From: Aphrocallistes beatrix
Taxonomy: Eukaryota > Porifera > Hexactinellida > Sceptrulophora > Aphrocallistidae
Length of the DNA stretch: 64,000 nt
Assembly: GCA_963281255.1 (NCBI GenBank)
Contig: OY725497.1
Location: forward strand, 3,712,968-3,776,967
Reading direction: 5' to 3'
In this document: positions 16,678-27,954 of the stretch, in pieces
How positions within the stretch are numbered: the first letter of the stretch is position 1
How the letters are laid out: each line of letters opens with the position of its first letter
Notes under the pieces: model-generated
Seen by the model: the letters and a program-made list of their open reading frames with translations, nothing else
Told to the model about the DNA's origin: nothing
Databases searched by the model: none
Translations under genes and position numbers: made by a program

Positions 16678-19147
16678 ATGAATGTTTTCAAGGAGAACAA
16701 GAAATTGTTCGGAGGTAAGTCGGTTTTTTATATAACTGGCAAGATTTGCATACGGGGAATATTTGATAATTGAAGGACATCTTAGACGTGCGACAGGTTT
16801 ATGTCTACCAAGACAATATAGTGGAGTACGTATTTAATCTTGTCATATATTTCTTTAACGTTCATGACAACCTAATTAGAAGCAGAGTATTCAACTTAGT
16901 AATGCGACGCTGTTATATTATGATAATATGAACCACACACAAGTTCTGTACTGTGAGTTCTAGGAATTGTTCTTGGACCTTGAGAAAGTTCTATAACTCT
17001 AGATGAGGAATGTAGTTTTACCCAGTATCCGATGGCTTCATCAGTCCTATTCCTGTTATTCGATAGTATGACATTATTTTCTGCCATATACGTTTGACCC
17101 AGACCCAGAAATATTTAATTAAAAGGGTGTATAGTATCAAATTATATCTGCTCGAATTAAGCAATGTAAGAGTTTTTTGCTGTTTTTCAATATTTACCCC
17201 CCTTCTCTCTGCCCTTTTCTAGATAAACGAAAACTCGCACTGGACAAAACAATGTAATAAGACTAGAATAAAAGCTATTCAATCCAAAACCTACATAGTA
17301 GGGGTGGAACATGCAAGAAGCTGTTTTAGCGTATTACGTATTACACTACACAAGTAGTGGATACTAATATAGTATGGTAGACTAATATAGTTGAGATGGG
17401 GTTAACCGAGGAGGTGTTTAGATTTCGAAAAGGATGTTCTCTTCTACGAAATCGCGTCCCAGCTTCTTCACCAGGATGTCATCAATCTGTTGGGACTGTT
17501 CGCTAGTCAAAGAGTCTTTCCAATATCCAACCTTGCCTTTACTCATGAAGGTGCGTCCTTCCTGCATCAGGAACTGGTTATTGATGAACTGGTTCTTCTG
17601 TACGGTTGCAAAGTCGGTTTCTTTAATGATGAGTTCGTAGATCTCGGGGGTCAACTGGAGACCGAGAAATTCAGCGATCTCATAAACCCTACGCTTGAAG
17701 TCCTTCTGCAGCTCCTCGTAGGACAAGATGTAGACGTTGGGCAGGTGTCTGCGGTCGAAGTAGCCCTTGATGTGTCTGAAGTAGCCGAGGAAGTCTGTGT
17801 GCACGTAGTAGTTGAAGAATTCCTGGAACGAACCCTCGAATGTGCGGTGCTTCACCCCTGCGAAATGGTTGTAAGCGGAGAGGACGACATCTTTCGGGTT
17901 TCGGTAAATGTAGATGTACTTGGTGGCTGGGTTGAATGGCAGCAGGTCCCAGGGAAAGTGGGTGGTGAAGATGCGAGGAGCAGGCAGCTTGGCGATCTCG
18001 GATTTCAGCGGGATGAGCGAGGCGCGTTCTCCGTATTTGGACAAGTCTTCTGGCAGTTCGTCCAGCTGTGGGATCTCAAGGAAGGTGGTTCGATCGTGGA
18101 TTTGGGCGGATAGTTTCTTGTTACTCTTCATCAGTTCCACAATGTGAGCCAACCAATGAGTCCCACATTTGAACATCGAAGTGATGAATATGTCGCTATC
18201 CCGCGCCTTGAAGGTAGAGTGCACCTCCTCTATCCAGCTGTGGGTGGTTATCGAAGGGAAGATGTAGCCTTTGTATTCACAGAACCTGGATATCCCCATC
18301 CCCACTTTATCCGAGCACTCCTGGGCCATTCTATCTGCTAATTGAAAAAGGAAGAATAAATAAGTAAGCCTCTATGATAGATACAATTTAATTATTGGAG
18401 ATATGACTTTCAGCCGTTCCTTAGAGGTAAGATTAGAGGAGAGGAATTAGATAACATACAGTGGAATTATAAATTATATATAGGATTCCTTTCTGGCTTA
18501 CTGGTATAAAATTAGATTTGAGAGATATCACGTCTGATCCCTGAGTCAACAGTTCGAAGCTCGTGCTAGTTTCTCACGACTGGTGATTGCATAATTCGTG
18601 TCTCTCGTGAGAGGTACTTTGAACAGAATAGACTTTCCTATATATCAAGTAACACTTTCGAAACACCTTCCTGTAATTATATCACTTTCGAAACAGTTTT
18701 CCCAGAATAATTATGATAACCTTGCACAATTCATGAATAATTAATCCTAGATTCAAGAACAATTTATTTCAAACCCATTCATAATATCAGTACACATTTA
18801 TTAACAACTCTACTATTTGTTGATTTTCAGCTAAAATATGCAGTGCATGCAGGTGTAGGGACCTTCGTAGGGCTGGCCTGTAATATTGGTCACTTTTGGA
18901 TGGTCATCATAAGGCATGGGGGTAAACCCGGGGGAAGAGTATCGGGTTTTGGCTATGCCCAGTGTGGCGTAGCACTCCTCCCAAGGTGGTAAGTCTATTG
19001 CCAATACCTTTAGTGACCAAAAAGTACTACGGCCATCCCCTTGCCAAACATTATTGGAACTGTGGCTGCCACAGCTCTTATACCACTGCCTATGCCTATC
19101 CCTATGGCATAAATAAACGGACACTTTGGATGGAAAATGGGGTGTGA
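16678..19147 (+). CDS. Candidate small spliced gene of unknown function, enclosing the sulfotransferase
   Basis: Four exons can be joined with GT-AG signals and agreeing phases: 16678-16714 (starts MNVFKENKKLFG), 16797-16825, 18831-18988 and 19075-19147, giving 98 aa. Introns 1 and 3 are 82 and 86 bp, typical for this window. Exon 3 follows a good polypyrimidine-AG and encodes a Gly-rich hydrophobic stretch (AVHAGVGTFVGLACNIGHFW) that could span a membrane. I recognise no family. A minus-strand open frame covers the same 18831-19169 interval, so strand is uncertain. If the model is right, intron 2 contains the whole sulfotransferase gene on the opposite strand. Confidence 0.28.
17418..18329 (-). 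CDS. Cytosolic sulfotransferase (SULT family)
   Basis: 303-aa single-exon enzyme, the usual SULT length; it transfers sulfate from PAPS to hydroxyl or amine groups of small molecules. Seen: the 5'-phosphosulfate loop as TSMFKCGTHWL (about 50-60; usual form TYPKSGTTWL, with K, GT and W kept), THFPWDLLP (catalytic His region), the 3'-phosphate site YIYRNPKDVVLSAYNHF, YEELQKDF, and the C-terminal SKGKVGYWKDSLT (usual RKGxxGDWK). There is no signal peptide or membrane segment, so it is not a Golgi sulfotransferase. The substrate cannot be predicted. A long opposite-strand frame over the gene is a codon-bias shadow. Confidence 0.95.
   Translation of the reverse strand: MAQECSDKVGMGISRFCEYKGYIFPSITTHSWIEEVHSTFKARDSDIFITSMFKCGTHWLAHIVELMKSNKKLSAQIHDRTTFLEIPQLDELPEDLSKYGERASLIPLKSEIAKLPAPRIFTTHFPWDLLPFNPATKYIYIYRNPKDVVLSAYNHFAGVKHRTFEGSFQEFFNYYVHTDFLGYFRHIKGYFDRRHLPNVYILSYEELQKDFKRRVYEIAEFLGLQLTPEIYELIIKETDFATVQKNQFINNQFLMQEGRTFMSKGKVGYWKDSLTSEQSQQIDDILVKKLGRDFVEENILFEI
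18330..18830. other. Upstream of the sulfotransferase, 500 bases
   Basis: AT-rich. A short direct repeat CACTTTCGAAAC occurs twice near 18652-18694. Nothing else recognised. Confidence 0.3.
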
Positions 19148-20314
19148 CTCCACCGCAATCATCCTGCACCTGATGGTATGGTATGGAAACTAAATTCTAT
19201 GACAGTAATATATCTTTATTTCTGGATTTCGTTCTTAGATTGTCATAGATCTTGTGCCGTTACAAAAGTTGTTACGAGAACTGAGGAATGTGAATATGAA
19301 TACAATATTCCCTTCCAAGAAAATCCTTTTTTGGGTCCTAATGTCAATCATTGACGATTTGTATCGTACAGGTGAAATTAACAGACCATATATGCACATG
19401 GCCGTAGCCACCAGTTTCAGTCGGACCACTTCAAACCCAGTGGCTACGGGCCATGAATGGCGCAAAATTCGTTGCTATCGTATATAATGCATTTTAAATA
19501 AAAATATAACCGGCATCCACTATATTTCCACTTTCGGATGATTTCGAGTCATAGCGACTAAAAATCAAGACATCTAGACCAAGGGATTATCTAGGAGCGT
19601 GAAAATCCAGAATATTACCCAATTTACCCTATATTATAATGTTATTTATCGATTTAGGCGTATGGAAATTTAGGGGATTTTAGGTTAGGTGCGTATCTCT
19701 GGAGGCTGTATAATCACCGGATCTAGACAGTACAAGCTTCTACATAAGCTACGGCTGTAATGCAAAACCCCATGATTACATTATCATGCGCCTAAAATGC
19801 CATGACATCACGTGACTACTTTAATTCTCCACTTAAAAAGCCTCCTTGACACTTGGTTTCGAGCTCCATTCCTCCTTTCAAATGTAATCGGCCTTCGGCC
19901 CTCTCATCATATTTCCACACCTAAAAGCACCCACTTCTTACACATTGTACATACAACTTTTAGGTTTCCGCGACGAATTTTCCGTTAACGGCTCATTTTA
20001 TACCTAAAACGCTAATCCGTACGTACACTGTGATTTGTGAACCTATGAGATGTGGCACAAGCGCCTACTCTCAATGGTGTCGCATCTCGGAGTTTACCTA
20101 TACGTATATTTCCCAAGTTAATATGTAATTCAGATATTATGACAAGACGTATATGTTCCCTTGTATAGAGTCCTTGTGCAGAGGAAGAATCTTCAATATT
20201 CAGTAGGAAATACAAAATACTTGTACATTAGAAAAGAATACATATGAAATACACAATATGGTACGTCTAGAATAAATATCTGCGATGATATACCATCAGG
20301 AATTTTACATGAAA
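19148..20314. other. Intergenic, 1.2 kb
   Basis: A weak exon-like stretch begins after TTCTTAG at 19239 and encodes a short Cys- and Glu-containing peptide with no recognisable family. The rest holds no supported feature. Confidence 0.25.
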
Positions 20315-20920
20315 TTAATTGGTAATGTACATTACATATGCTAAAGAATCACTACCTAAAACGGATCCGAGTAATAAACCGATGCCGGCACCAATGAACA
20401 CATCAATGAAGTAATGCCTCTTCATGAGAATCCTGGAGAGGGAGAGCACGAAGGCCCAAGCGAAGAGGAACTGCATACAGCTTGGAAGTACAAAAAGGGC
20501 GTACATTGCGATGAAAAAACTCCTGGACGCGTGTCCTGAAGGGAAAGAATAGCGATCAAGAGAAGCGGTTGCGATCATGTCATCTATGTTTTCTCGCGGC
20601 CTCTGCCGTCTGACTGCTACCTTCATTAATCCGACAATAGCCGCGTCTAGAAGAAGCCCAATGAGGAATAAATTCGGTCTCGCTAGGGTGTCGCCCCATC
20701 TGTAGAGAGCCCATACCAAAGTCCCCAGTATCCAGATCAGTCCGTGTCCGGATATTTCTAGCAGGAGGAGAATCTTCCTCGCGAACTCATCTTCATAAGT
20801 CAACCTGGCAGGGTTCGCAGTTTTGATTATCAGCGAAGAGACTGTCTTATCAAAAGAAACGCACGATAAGTAAACAAACTTCGAATAGTCACTAAGCAAC
20901 ATGAGGCGATTTATCTTCAA
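20315..20920 (-). CDS. PLPP6: PLPP6-type lipid phosphatase (PAP2 superfamily)
   Basis: 201-aa polytopic membrane phosphatase. All three PAP2 catalytic motifs are intact: KVAVRRQRP (100-108), PSGH (127-130) and SRILMKRHYFID (162-173), with the catalytic His130 and His169. Vertebrate PLPP6 hydrolyses presqualene and isoprenoid diphosphates at the ER and nuclear membrane. The short length, the hydrophobic segments around 52-75, 83-100, 132-158 and 175-190, and the FDKTVSSLI opening fit PLPP6/PLPP7 more than the six-span PLPP1-3 group. It retains the catalytic residues that the inactive PLPP7 lacks. Single exon. Confidence 0.88.
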   Translation of the reverse strand: MKINRLMLLSDYSKFVYLSCVSFDKTVSSLIIKTANPARLTYEDEFARKILLLLEISGHGLIWILGTLVWALYRWGDTLARPNLFLIGLLLDAAIVGLMKVAVRRQRPRENIDDMIATASLDRYSFPSGHASRSFFIAMYALFVLPSCMQFLFAWAFVLSLSRILMKRHYFIDVFIGAGIGLLLGSVLGSDSLAYVMYITN

Positions 20921-21699
20921 TATCTGGAAGTTGGCATTTATTTATATATCTACCTTCAACCAGAATCTCAAATTTCATTTGATAGCATGTGATGTTTGTA
21001 AAGCCACCTCTGAACGTAAGGACTGCTATGAAGTATGTGTTATTTTAATGACTATACTTTTTTAAAACTTGCTCAAATCCTGCTGGATCTCTATTATTAA
21101 TAAGGCTAGATATAGCTTTACAGTAATTAACATATTAAGAAAGATCATACGATAAGTCGATATCAGCCGATGCCTGAATACTCTCTGGATACATCTTAAG
21201 AATGTCTGAATGAAGTGTTCTCGCCACATATTAAACAGTTAGAATATTAATAGAGTGCATCAAAACGTAATTCAAGTTTTAGACAATAAATTATTGACTT
21301 CCTAAAGCAGCAGCAAACATATACATAATACGAGTCGTAAAAAAATTGGAATTGTAATTACCAAAATATATTCATCACTTGCAATTATGTAATTGATATG
21401 ATGGAGGTTGCTTTTCACAAAGTTAGATTAAAGGTATGCTACACTATCTAAGAACATGACGCGCTATGGAGAGACCATTAGGGGATACCACACTCACACA
21501 CGTAGTCAACTTCTGTGGCGATTTGATTGCATTCGGAATCACAAAAACTTGGAACAAAGCAAGGTAGATTCGATACACTGCACGGATCTTTTAAAATATA
21601 TAATATACAGTATACCAGTCTGATACACAAGTTTGAAGATAAAATGCCGTTTTAGCTAACTATACAAACATAAAACTTCTCTAAGAAATCCTTCCTCTC
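20921..21699. other. Intergenic, 780 bases
   Basis: Between the PLPP6 start and the glycosidase stop, both minus strand. AT-rich; no feature recognised beyond expected promoter and 3' UTR sequence. Confidence 0.3.
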
Positions 21700-24600
21700 T
21701 TAAACACATTCAAACTGACTCTTTGTATTTTTAAAATAAGGCGGGGTTTCGTACAGCTTGCAAGACACGTTAATATAACTTCCAAATTCTCCAGATTCAT
21801 ACTCAGATTCATTCCTTGCGTCCAGCCAGGGCCCCGAACCTGCAGGGAGATAGACAGTGCATTCACTCTGTCCTTCAAACAGAGCAGGAGACACCAGGTA
21901 CACATCTCCGATTAGGAACTGTGTGTTGATTGCATAGGTACGAGCGTCCAAAGGCCAGCCCCACCAGAGCGGACGGATTATAGGCTCCTTGGTACTAATA
22001 AACGTTCTGCCTAGGCAAATAATGGCATCTCTGAACAGCTGGTGATGGAGGGAACTCATGGCTCGAGAATATTGTAGCACTTCATCTCCGTATTGCCAGG
22101 GAGCGTTTGAGAAATGCATTACAGGGAGAAATGCGTTTAGTCCCACCCAGCGAGTGAAGAGTTCTGCATCCACCAAACTTGCTGGCTGATCTAAGTTCCC
22201 GCCAACCATATCTGGAAGCACAAACGGATATCCAAGAATGCTAAGTGTGAGTGTCGAAGTGATTACGGAATGGAGACCATTGTCTAGCCCCCAAGTAGAG
22301 TCCTTGTCCAGTAGGCGTACCATCATTGGGAACCTCTGTGAGTTGTACCCAACCTGTACCTCTGACCAAGAGAACCTACTGGCTAGCTCGACGTAGCCCT
22401 GTGCGAATGTATTCGGATGGAGGGGCAGATCGCACTGAGGCAGGTAGGTAGACTCTCCAGCGTCGAACTTAAACGCATCAATGGAGTACTGCTGCGAGAA
22501 ATCGTTCAGACGTTTCTCGAACCAGTCCAACGTTGTCTGTTTCGTGAGGTCGATCAGTCCCGCGTACCCTCTCCGCCAGCGGACCACGCCGAGTGTGTGG
22601 TTGTCTCTGCAGAACATCCACCTGTCCTGTGTGTCATTGGACAGGCTGGTGACGGACTCCTGGAAGACCTGAGAGTCGACGTTTGCAAAAGGGTTAATCC
22701 AAGCAGAAACTTTGATATTGTGACTGTGTATCTCTTCAATCATAGCTTTCGCATCTGGGAATTTAGATGTGTCAAAATTTAAATCGCCATATTTCGTGGA
22801 GTACCTGTCGTCTATCTCAATAATAGAGGCGTTGAATCCATAATTGTGAATGGAATGGAGGAGCTCTTCAACTTGAGATTGGTTTATATCGCCCTTGGAT
22901 TGGGCCCATGTGGACCATATGGGATGAGGGGGCAGATAATCTGTGTTAGCCAATTCGGTGCTATTGACTTCTACAACTCTCTGGAGGAAGTACTTGTTCG
23001 CTTGTAGGATCGTATCGAACAGGCAGATGTTGGCGTTGAGCGTTAGGTTGGGTGAGAAGGAAGAGGAGAGGAGGTAACCGTCAAATGAAGCTTTCAGACA
23101 GAGATGGTTGTCCGGATACTTCTCGTTCATTAACTATGGATGCGTAGAACAGGTATATATTGGTATGTGCAATAATATAAATGAAACCTGAAGCCTACCT
23201 GGACATTCAAGTAACGTTCTTCAGTGTCTGCAATGATGGCTGCTCCCTCGCTAGAAAACCAGGCGGGATGGAGAACTGGACCGAACTCTTGTCTGTTGCT
23301 GATGTAATCCCCGCTCAGGTAGGGTCGGTAGGGCTGAGTGGAATTGTAGTTGAGCGGCCACTGTTGAGAGTAGCTCTCGTAACCGCCGTACCAGTGTCCC
23401 TCTCGGAGAGAGATGCAGAGCTCCAAGGATGTAAGCAAGCTAGTCTGGTCTCCATCCCACGCCAAGTGTGCACACACTCCAACCTCTGTACTGCTCTCCG
23501 ACAATGTGAACGAGGAATCTTCATATTCGTACCTGATAGGAAAGATAGCATTAGTTACGTTGTACGGCGTATTACGTATGTGAGAATAGTTGGACTGATT
23601 TACCTGAGCTGAACGGGTTCGCCAGATTCTTCCGTTCCCTCTTCATCAAACTTGGCCGGGGGTATCCCCTGTGCTCCAGCAGAAGAGAGGGTGCACTTAA
23701 CTGAGCGGCCATTCCTCGATAGAATCAGGCTACCGCTCTGAGGATCGAAGCTTGTGTAAATTAGATTTTTCTCTGAAGAGATCGGTTCCAGCACTAGCCT
23801 CCCAACTGCCAGGAGAACGATACTGAGCAAGCCAAGTAGTACCACGCTTCCGAGGAAAACAGTCTACATTACAAAAACTCAATCATTTAGAGGTGTCTAG
23901 TTTCAGTTCCGTATACGATATTACAACTGCGTAATAGTTCTATTTATATGAATATATTTATCAAATCATCATTCTGATGTGTCAACAAACTTTTTTCATA
24001 ATCACTACAGAGAGGAAATGCCCTAAAATTAGATACAATTTATTCTAAATTACGAGAAACGAAAGTTGAATTAGAAAGAACAGAGTAAGGCAACGTCATC
24101 AAAGGTTAATTCAATCGGAGGTATTACTGACACTGTGGCATATAAGCTCAATTTCAAAAGTTAATTAAAAATAATATGTATTAACATTATAATTGAATAC
24201 TTAAGTTTACAATCTAATCTCACAATATTGTTTAAATTAGAAATACTATGTAGTACGCATATCGGTAAACTTCTGTTCAACTCAAGCTAAAAATACACGA
24301 GAAAAACATGGCGACTAGAGATGCAGCAGGTTCTAATAATGCACCTCTAACCATATGTCCGGGGTGTCACTCTACTTTCAGAACGCCAGTCTTCCTGCCA
24401 TGCTGCCATACGGTGTGTCTGGAATGCGTGGAAGTGACAAACGCCGGAATGAGCAGGTGTCCAAAGTGTCAGTGAGACAGAGACAGAACCTACCTCCTTA
24501 CCGCGTGACGTCATCACAGAGAGAGTCGTCTCTGTGGAATCGGTGAGACGTGAGCTAGAAGAGAAGGGCAGTGTGCTCTGTTCTGAGTGTGAGGGGGAGG

Positions 24601-26803
24601 AGGCTACCGAAGCTAAACACTTCTGTCTCGTCTGCACTAAACCAATCTGCGAGTTGGACTTCAAGCTACACAAGCGGATGTATAAAGAAACGCATCAGAT
24701 CGTCAGCTTAGAAGAAGTTAAGCTGAAATCCCTGGAACAGCTCTACCCACGACACATCTCCTTCCAATGCTCATTCCATCCTGACACGACAGCGAGCAAG
24801 TTCTGCAAACCATGCCACGTGTTCCTATGCTCGTACTGTCTTTCCCACCACCGCCAAGACCACCAGATTGCCAATGGAGAGGAAGTAGGGAAGAGAGTGA
24901 GTGAACTCTCTGAGCAGAATAGAGAAGAGTTCGAAAGACTGGGAAGTGAAGATTATAATGCAGCACAGAACTTTATTGAGAAAGTAGCGAGGATGCGCGC
25001 GGATCTCGAAATACAGTTCGATGACATGAAGCGAGTGCTGGACGAGAGGAAAGGAGAAGTTATCGGAAAGCTGGACGTCCTCTACAAGGACACTCTCAGA
25101 GTGATTCAGAGAGGAGAGAGGTGGAGAGAACACGTCAGAGACCTGATTGAGAAGAGCAGAGCCTATGCACACTTGCCAATGGATGGGGGTTTAGTGACTA
25201 ATCTGGACTGTATCAACTGTAAGGTGGTGGAGCTGTTGGGAGAGCCTCCTGCTCGCACCAAGTACAGGGACATTTAGTTCTTAATGGATCAAGATGTGAA
25301 GTGTTTGCTGAAAGCTCTGGGCTGCTTCAGACTCAAATACACTCAGGACATCATGCCAGACCATGTAATAGAAACCCATACGGCACATTCTAAGCACAAG
25401 TTTACTCCATTCGCTATTACAAAAGGAGACAATGATTTACTTTACAACTTCACTGACTCGTGTCAAGTTGTGGTTATGAATAGATGGGGCGGTGTTGTTA
25501 ATACATTCCAACCTTCTCATCTCAAGAATACTTTGATAAACTCTGGTTACATTCATTGGAACAAAGGCCTCTTGTACATAGTAGCTGGTAAGAAGCAGAG
25601 TGTGACTGTGTGCACTGAAGCAGGGGACTTCGTTAAAATGTTTGGAAGTGAAGGGGAAGGAAAGGGACAGTTAAACACTCCCCTAAGTATAGCTGTGAGT
25701 AACCTCAATGGAGATGTATACGTGCTGGAAGGGGGAAACAATCGAGTGCAAGTATTCAATGCTCAGTACAAATGCCGCACGTTTATAGGTTACTTCATAG
25801 ACACGCCTGGACAGATAAAGAACCCTGTCGAGCTGGCTCTGACACCTAAAGATGAAGTGGTGGTGGTACAGAGGAACAGTCCAACTATAAACATCTACAG
25901 TTCAGATGGAGCCCTGCTTAAGCAATTCGGCACCTCTTCTCTCGGGGGATTTGTCTGTGCAATAGGAGCTATGTGCATTGCACACACGGGACAGCTGATA
26001 CTTAGCGATACATTACAGAATCAGGTGCTCGTGTATGACTCTGACAACACAACCATGTGGACAGTGGGAAGTGATGGCAACGAGAGGGGGCAGTACAGGT
26101 GCCCATGTGGCGTAGTCTGTCTAGAGGACGGGACAGTCTATGTGTGTGATATGGTCGCTGAGAAGATTCAAGTTTACAAGAATAAGTCATTCATCCTAGG
26201 CTACAACTAGCCAGGTGGAAGCATTCTTGATTATTGGACTAGTGCTTGTGTATTATAGTATGTTTGTAAGGACCCAGTTACGTACCATATTTATTAACTT
26301 ACTTTTCCCACATAATGCGTATACTCATAGTTGTGTCTTTTCGTTTCTATCGCAGTTTCTGAGAAAGTGTTGGCCATTTCATCTTCAGACACTTTCCTCT
26401 TACCTCGTGGTCTCTCCTGCTCACCGCTACCATAGAATGGGGATTCTTCATGGTAAACGCTATCCTCTAAAGTTAGAATGTTGTAGACTTTACCTTTATG
26501 CGTTTTCCTATTTCTGTTCATTTCTTCTGTGAGTGAGTTCCTGTGGCTGTCAATAGAGCTCCTATGACTATTCAAGGAGTTTCTATTGCTGCGATTCGAG
26601 TTTCCTTGAGCAGTGAGATCGCCCTCAGTTAATATGGAGTTAGATACTTCCAAGGGGGGAGGGGTTCCGATTGGACTTGATTCGACGCTTTCGATAGTGA
26701 AGATAGAAGTGCTCCTGTTCTGTTTGGGGTTTAGCTCGATTTCTAAATCAGCAGGTTGCGTTGCTTGGATGCTAGGTTTCTCTACGCTTACTTGTGTTGC
26801 CAT
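21700..26803 (-). CDS. MYORG: MYORG-type GH31 glycosidase, type II membrane protein, four exons
   Basis: Exons (minus strand): 26803-26303, 23863-23604, 23532-23199 and 23133-21700. Phases agree and give 842 aa. Exon 1 codes a 167-aa Ser/Asn/Arg-rich tail with no known domain. Exon 2 opens with a signal-anchor TVFLGSVVLLGLLSIVLLAVG, so topology is type II, as in human MYORG. The luminal GH31 part contains HPIWSTWAQ, IIEIDDRYS, YGDLNFD, the nucleophile segment FKFDAGES (Asp about 589), RLLDKDSTWGLDNG (acid/base Asp about 641-643), LGYPFVLPDMVGGN and IIRPLWW. Human MYORG is an ER-localised alpha-galactosidase-type enzyme; substrate here is inferred. Intron 1 (23864-26302) encloses the TRIM-NHL gene on the other strand. 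Exon 1 was linked by the donor, the phase and the expected topology; cDNA would prove it. Confidence 0.85.
24308..26210 (+). pseudogene. TRIM-NHL (RING, two B-boxes, coiled coil, NHL repeats), broken by a frameshift and an in-frame stop
   Basis: The ATG at 24308 begins a C3HC4 RING: CPGC, an 11-residue spacer, CCHTVCLEC, then CPKC. Immediately after, the frame meets TGA (24473); reading continues only after a +1 shift at about 24470. From there 24471-25274 encodes two B-boxes (CSEC...HQIV and CSFH...HQIANG) and a coiled coil. TAG at 25275-25277 interrupts the same frame, which then continues from 25278 to 26210 through five or so NHL-type repeats (e.g. GQLNTPLSIAV-NGDVYVLEGGNNRVQVF). TRIM-NHL proteins are usually RNA- or ubiquitin-linked regulators. 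Apart from these two lesions the domains are well preserved, so a young pseudogene, sequencing errors or recoding are all possible. It sits inside intron 1 of the MYORG-like gene, antiparallel. Confidence 0.82.
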
Positions 26804-27096
26804 TAAGTGCTTAAATTTCGTCTTTAGCGACTTCTAACATCAAATTTAAAGTCTCTAATCTAGTTTATTTCCAATATTAAACAACAGAACTTCCCCGAAT
26901 GTAGTCGAGTCAGTCGATTAAATAACCTTTCTCAGTTTATAAGTCCAAATTCATTGAATGAAATCATATCATCTAACAAAGTTGGATAAATCGACTTCAT
27001 TGAAATATTGATATGTATGTACTAAGTATGTCATAGAAATACAGAACTGTACAAAATGATTTTAAAAGTGTTTTGTTCGAGTTGTTCATTACAGTT

Positions 27097-27954
27097 TCAT
27101 TGAGGTGGGGAGATAAAACAGGAGTCTACCTGTTTCGCATACATCAATAATCCGACGTATCCACAACCAAGTAAAAATATAAATGGAAAACTTAAAAATT
27201 TAAGGAAATAATTTAAAGAAAGGACCTGTCTGGTGCTAGTGTTTCCAGACTGTGGCTGAGTTTGTTTCACCCCTGCTTGTAACACATCCGGAGGAAGTAT
27301 ACTGTTTCCAGACGCTGTACTGGTTATATTAGTGGGATCGCTTTCGCCATTGCTTTTAATTAATGATTCCATTCTATTGTAAGCTAGCTCTTGAAGGGCA
27401 GCAAATTTTGTGTCTAAAAGCTGATAATTTTCGCAGCGATCAGATGAAAAACAGCTTTTGATATCATTCAAGTTTTGTATAAACTTTTGCAGCCATGTAA
27501 TTGCTTCGAAATCGAGGTTATCAGGGATGTTAGGAACAGGTCTGAGACCGCTTTCATTCTTAGCGAAAGCTCCCCTTCTAAGATCTGAGCTTAACGTGGT
27601 TTCCAGAGATCGCTGTCTTCTTAACAATTCCGGATCGACACAGTATTGAGAAGCTGTGCTGCTAACATTACTACTCGTGTCACTGAAGTCGGATAAACTT
27701 GTAGTGGAAACTGGATTCGAACTCACAAGAGATTCTGACTCGCTACCATCCTGTGCATCCTGTTCATTCTCTTTAGCAGAGATTTTATTAGAATCTTCGA
27801 GTTGGACGATAAGCCTCTCTTTATTCGCTTCTACAGTATTTATTTCCTTTTTCAGTCCTTCTATTTGCTTTATTAGATGGCTATTCTCAAAAGTAAATCT
27901 AGAAATGCGAGATTTAGCTTCGATTATTCTTCTGTTCTCATCTTTATCCGCCAT
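27097..27954 (-). CDS. Coiled-coil protein with C-terminal membrane anchor, family not recognised
   Basis: 285-aa single-exon gene. Residues about 5-65 form a charged coiled coil (SHLIKQIEGLKKEINTVEAN). A Ser/Thr-rich stretch (70-105) follows, then a moderately conserved-looking middle part (FEAITWLQKFIQNLND near 150), and a single hydrophobic segment near 250-274 ends about ten residues from the C-terminus. This is the layout of a tail-anchored protein facing the cytosol. I cannot assign a family. The clean ATG, the length and the sensible composition support a real gene. Confidence 0.7.
   Translation of the reverse strand: MADKDENRRIIEAKSRISRFTFENSHLIKQIEGLKKEINTVEANKERLIVQLEDSNKISAKENEQDAQDGSESESLVSSNPVSTTSLSDFSDTSSNVSSTASQYCVDPELLRRQRSLETTLSSDLRRGAFAKNESGLRPVPNIPDNLDFEAITWLQKFIQNLNDIKSCFSSDRCENYQLLDTKFAALQELAYNRMESLIKSNGESDPTNITSTASGNSILPPDVLQAGVKQTQPQSGNTSTRQVLSLNYFLKFLSFPFIFLLGCGYVGLLMYAKQVDSCFISPPQ

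Noticed and set aside
16896..17087. Minus-strand 63-codon frame starting MAENNVIL
   Set aside because: Too short, no family and no linked exons.
17490..18113. A 207-codon open frame antisense to the sulfotransferase
   Set aside because: It mirrors the coding strand's codon bias, has a Val/Asp-rich composition and resembles no family.
18540..18620. Possible tRNA B-box (AGTTCGAAGCTC)
   Set aside because: No A-box or cloverleaf could be folded around it. I found no convincing tRNA elsewhere in the window either, though a covariance-model scan would be the proper test.
18831..19169. Minus-strand open frame of 112 codons over the candidate plus-strand exons
   Set aside because: No recognisable family and no clear partner exons; the plus strand gives phase-consistent exons. 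Strand remains uncertain.
24470..24505. A mini-intron that would repair the TRIM frame
   Set aside because: Any GT-AG pair here would be 15-40 bases, far below the 73-bp minimum seen in the window, or would remove the last RING cysteines or meet a stop.
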